NCBI GenBank assembly: GCA_003133285.1 | Contig: PKWR01000205.1 | Span: 6,415-11,941 of the forward strand | DNA from: Coriobacteriia bacterium | GTDB taxonomy: Bacteria > Actinomycetota > Coriobacteriia > Anaerosomatales > PALSA-660 | Length of the DNA stretch: 5,527 nt | Direction of reading: 5' to 3' | Shown here: positions 5,194 through 5,527 of the stretch, piece by piece | Position numbering within the stretch: the stretch's first letter is position 1 | Layout: each line of letters opens with the position of its first letter | Made by a program: the position numbers and the translations under genes | The notes under the pieces: generated by a model | The model's input: the letters and a program-made list of their open reading frames with translations, nothing else | Databases searched by the model: none | Told to the model about the DNA's origin: nothing

Positions 5194-5527
5194 ACAAGGA
5201 AGTCCTCATCCCGGCAGGCGGGGTCGACCTGCCCGGTGACCTCGAGGTCCCGGACCAGGCGCGCGGGATCGTCGTCTTCGCCCACGGCTCGGGGTCGAGC
5301 CGGCTCAGCAGCCGCAACCGGTTCGTCGCATCCGTGCTGCGCGGTTCCGGCCACTTCGGCACGCTGCTCTTCGACCTCCTCACCCCGGAAGAGGACGAGA
5401 TCTACGCGAACCGGTTCGACATCGGGCTACTCGCAGACCGGCTGGAGGCCGCGACGCGCGACCTGCTCGCCCGGCCCGGCCTTGCCGGCGTCCCTGTCGG
5501 CTTCTTCGGCGCCAGCACCGGTGCCGC
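5190..5527 (+). CDS. Alpha/beta hydrolase, dienelactone-hydrolase type, 3' partial
   Basis: The first 112 residues of an alpha/beta-hydrolase-fold protein, cut by the window end. Visible features are a core strand followed by the oxyanion-type motif FAHGSGSSR (30-38), LLFDLLTPEE (59-68), FDIGLLADRL (76-85), and the nucleophile elbow Gly107-Ala-Ser109-Thr-Gly111, where Ser109 is the likely catalytic residue. The catalytic Asp and His would lie beyond the window. These motifs match a group of short hydrolases annotated as dienelactone hydrolase family; the true substrate is unknown, and an esterase or acylpeptide role is equally possible. The ATG at 5190 overlaps the DUF72 stop (ATGA), and GGGAGG at 5179-5184 is five bases upstream, so the pair is one transcription unit. 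No signal peptide is seen, so it should be cytoplasmic. Confidence 0.88.
   Translation, partial: MNKEVLIPAGGVDLPGDLEVPDQARGIVVFAHGSGSSRLSSRNRFVASVLRGSGHFGTLLFDLLTPEEDEIYANRFDIGLLADRLEAATRDLLARPGLAGVPVGFFGASTGA

Noticed and set aside
1..5527. tRNA, rRNA, CRISPR array, insertion sequence or phage attachment site
   Set aside because: Reading by eye found no direct-repeat array, terminal inverted repeats, transposase motifs or cloverleaf-like sequence. Coding genes fill almost the whole window.

Overview
The window is a gene-dense, very GC-rich stretch from a bacterium. Nearly all genes are on the plus strand, packed end to end with overlapping start and stop codons and strong GGAGG-type ribosome binding sites. 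Base composition, third-position GC and gene style suggest a high-GC Gram-positive (actinobacterial) anaerobe. A Coriobacteriia-like lineage is possible, but that is an inference: there is no rRNA or other marker gene here.

Positions 1-4265 hold the distal part of an operon for a membrane-bound group 4 [NiFe] hydrogenase, the energy-converting Ech/Hyc/Hyf/Coo type related to respiratory complex I. In order, the genes are the C-terminal half of an antiporter-like membrane subunit (NuoN/Mrp type, 5' end outside the window), the NuoB-like electron-transfer small subunit, the NuoH-like membrane anchor, a HycF/HyfH-like two-cluster ferredoxin subunit with an extra CxxC...CxxC tail, the NuoC-like subunit, and the NuoD-like catalytic large subunit. 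Both nickel-binding CxxC motifs of the large subunit are intact, so this reads as a real hydrogenase rather than complex I or a nickel-free relative. The large subunit stops immediately after the second motif (CTDR-stop), so it has no C-terminal peptide to be cleaved during maturation. The expected job is electron exchange between ferredoxin and H+/H2 at the membrane, coupled to ion movement. The antiporter-like and NuoH-like subunits, however, lack several charged residues normally conserved along the ion path.

Positions 4262-4425 form the boundary. A 34-residue, four-cysteine open reading frame lies on the minus strand. It has a well-placed GGAGGG site, and its stop codon interlocks with that of the hydrogenase large subunit. 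It may be an unannotated small protein. A small GC hairpin and a 10-bp palindrome also lie in this gap.

Positions 4426-5527 hold a second, unrelated two-gene unit: a complete DUF72 (YecE-type) protein and, overlapping it by ATGA, the 5' part of an alpha/beta hydrolase of the dienelactone-hydrolase type, cut by the window end. No tRNA, rRNA, CRISPR array or insertion sequence was seen, and there is no gene-free stretch over 300 bases.
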